Assembly (NCBI RefSeq): GCF_014651855.1
Contig: NZ_BMXR01000003.1
Location: 372,001 to 436,000, forward strand
Source: Saccharospirillum salsuginis
GTDB lineage: Bacteria; Pseudomonadota; Gammaproteobacteria; Pseudomonadales; Natronospirillaceae
Reading direction: 5' to 3'
Length of the DNA stretch: 64,000 nucleotides
The notes below the pieces were generated by a model. It was not told the origin of the DNA. It searched no databases and saw nothing but the letters and a program-made list of their open reading frames with translations. Both the position numbers and the translations under genes were made by a program. Shown here piece by piece: positions 63,341-64,000 of the stretch (positions within the stretch are counted from its first letter, which is position 1; each line of letters begins with the position of its first letter).

Positions 63341-64000
63341 TCAGTTCCGCTGGTCTCCGACGAGCCTTTTTTGAAGCCCGGAAAACCGCTCAACTCGCCG
63401 CTTGACACCATCGCGCCACACAGGCTCCGACCCGGCAATAGCAAGGGACTGCCTGGCCCGCGTCAACCCGGTATAGATCAACTCCCGACTCAACATCGCC
63501 ATCGGCGTCTCGGGCAGAATAATGGCGACTCGTTCGAACTCCGAGCCCTGGGTCTTGTGAATCGTCATGGCGTAGACGGTTTCGAACCGGGGTAGACGCC
63601 CGGGGGCGACCGGGCGGTGCTCCTCGCCGGTCTGGAACCAGGCCAGTAACTGGCCTTCGTCGTCCGGCCAGATCAGGCCGATGTCGCCGTTGTAGAGCCC
63701 GACGCCGTAGTGGTTCTCGGTAATCATGATCGGTTGCCCTTTGAAAAAGGGCGCCCGGCCGGGATTGAGCATCTTCAGAATGCGTTCGTTCAGGGCTTCG
63801 ACACCCAGGGGGCCTACCCGGGTGGGGCACAACAGCCGGAATTGGAAGAGGGCGTCGAAGGCGGCGGCTCTGTCGAGGCTGTGGGCAATGGGGCGGTACC
63901 AGTCCTCGACCCAGCGGGAGATGCGGTTTTGAATGCGCTCCGTAGGGACCCACTCCAGGTCATTATGGCCGGCGATCAGGGTATTCAGGCTGCCGTCCGC
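63341..64000 (-). CDS. recD: RecBCD exonuclease V alpha subunit, C-terminal part (cut by window end)
   Basis: The minus-strand frame from the window edge to 63341 (about 219 residues) is the C-terminal part of RecD. It contains FRLLCPTRVGPLGVEALNERI, the MITENHYGVGLYNGDIGLIW segment, and the helicase motif AMTIHKTQGSEF, followed by LIYTGLTRARQSL. These are the UvrD/RecD-type 2B domain and motif VI. RecD is the 5'-3' helicase subunit of the DNA repair enzyme RecBCD. The N-terminus lies outside the window. Confidence 0.9.
   Translation of the reverse strand, partial: ADGSLNTLIAGHNDLEWVPTERIQNRISRWVEDWYRPIAHSLDRAAAFDALFQFRLLCPTRVGPLGVEALNERILKMLNPGRAPFFKGQPIMITENHYGVGLYNGDIGLIWPDDEGQLLAWFQTGEEHRPVAPGRLPRFETVYAMTIHKTQGSEFERVAIILPETPMAMLSRELIYTGLTRARQSLAIAGSEPVWRDGVKRRVERFSGLQKRLVGDQRN

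Noticed and set aside
1-64000. CRISPR arrays, tRNA or rRNA genes, insertion sequences and prophage
   Set aside because: I looked for regular direct repeats, cloverleaf-like segments, and transposase or integrase frames and saw none that can be supported.

Overview
The window is a chromosomal segment of a Gram-negative bacterium, most likely a marine gammaproteobacterium of moderate GC. The evidence is outer-membrane export proteins and lipoproteins, a RecD end, glmU-glmS, a DUF3461 gene and sigma-54 signals. I do not assign a genus. No tRNA, rRNA, CRISPR array or insertion sequence is visible.

Layout. Positions 56-3002 hold flanking genes: a secreted barrel-like protein, a DUF3461 protein, an AEC transporter and a metallo-beta-lactamase-fold hydrolase. 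Positions 3304-6538 (minus strand) hold an XrtA-type secretion ATPase, a UDP-glucuronate epimerase-like protein and a DUF3473 polysaccharide deacetylase. Positions 6954-26308 (plus strand) form one long, tightly packed exopolysaccharide operon. It encodes an EpsB-like priming transferase, a Wza-like exporter, a Wzz-like protein, a degenerate BY-kinase, an outer-membrane barrel, a second deacetylase, a carbamoyltransferase, two FemAB/GNAT proteins, glycosyltransferases, an O-ligase/polymerase, an XrtA amidotransferase and a Wzx flippase. Positions 26364-40640 are accessory: two sulfotransferases, glycosyltransferases, a FG-GAP repeat lipoprotein, a nucleotide-sugar cassette (SDR, RmlC, SAF oxidoreductase, RfbF, PIG-L), a pyruvyltransferase and a secreted protein.

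Positions 40632-49278 (minus strand) form an operon that begins with an exosortase-EpsI fusion. It continues with a second flippase, a RIFT-barrel (YetA-like) protein, a hexapeptide acyltransferase, a CapK-like adenylate-forming enzyme and a glycosyltransferase. Positions 49512-56565 hold a PEP-CTERM protein and the prsT-prsR-prsK regulatory genes. The PEP-CTERM gene has a clear sigma-54 promoter and a 28-bp palindrome at an enhancer-like distance. Positions 56703-64000 return to ordinary genes: a small FN3-like lipoprotein, glmU, glmS, a thioesterase, a histone-deacetylase-family protein, a lone glycosyltransferase and the 3' part of recD.

How it fits together. This is an exosortase A (XrtA)/PEP-CTERM locus joined to a highly decorated polysaccharide pathway. 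The likely model is that PrsK senses an envelope signal and PrsR with sigma-54 switches on the PEP-CTERM protein, which the exosortase processes as it joins the extracellular polymer. The polymer is probably acidic: the genes predict uronate, sulfate, pyruvate ketal, carbamate and acyl or amide groups. The adjacent GlmU and GlmS supply UDP-GlcNAc. The least explained parts are the non-canonical BY-kinase, the cytoplasmic-looking RIFT-barrel protein, the SDR-to-PIG-L cassette and the candidate PrsR enhancer.
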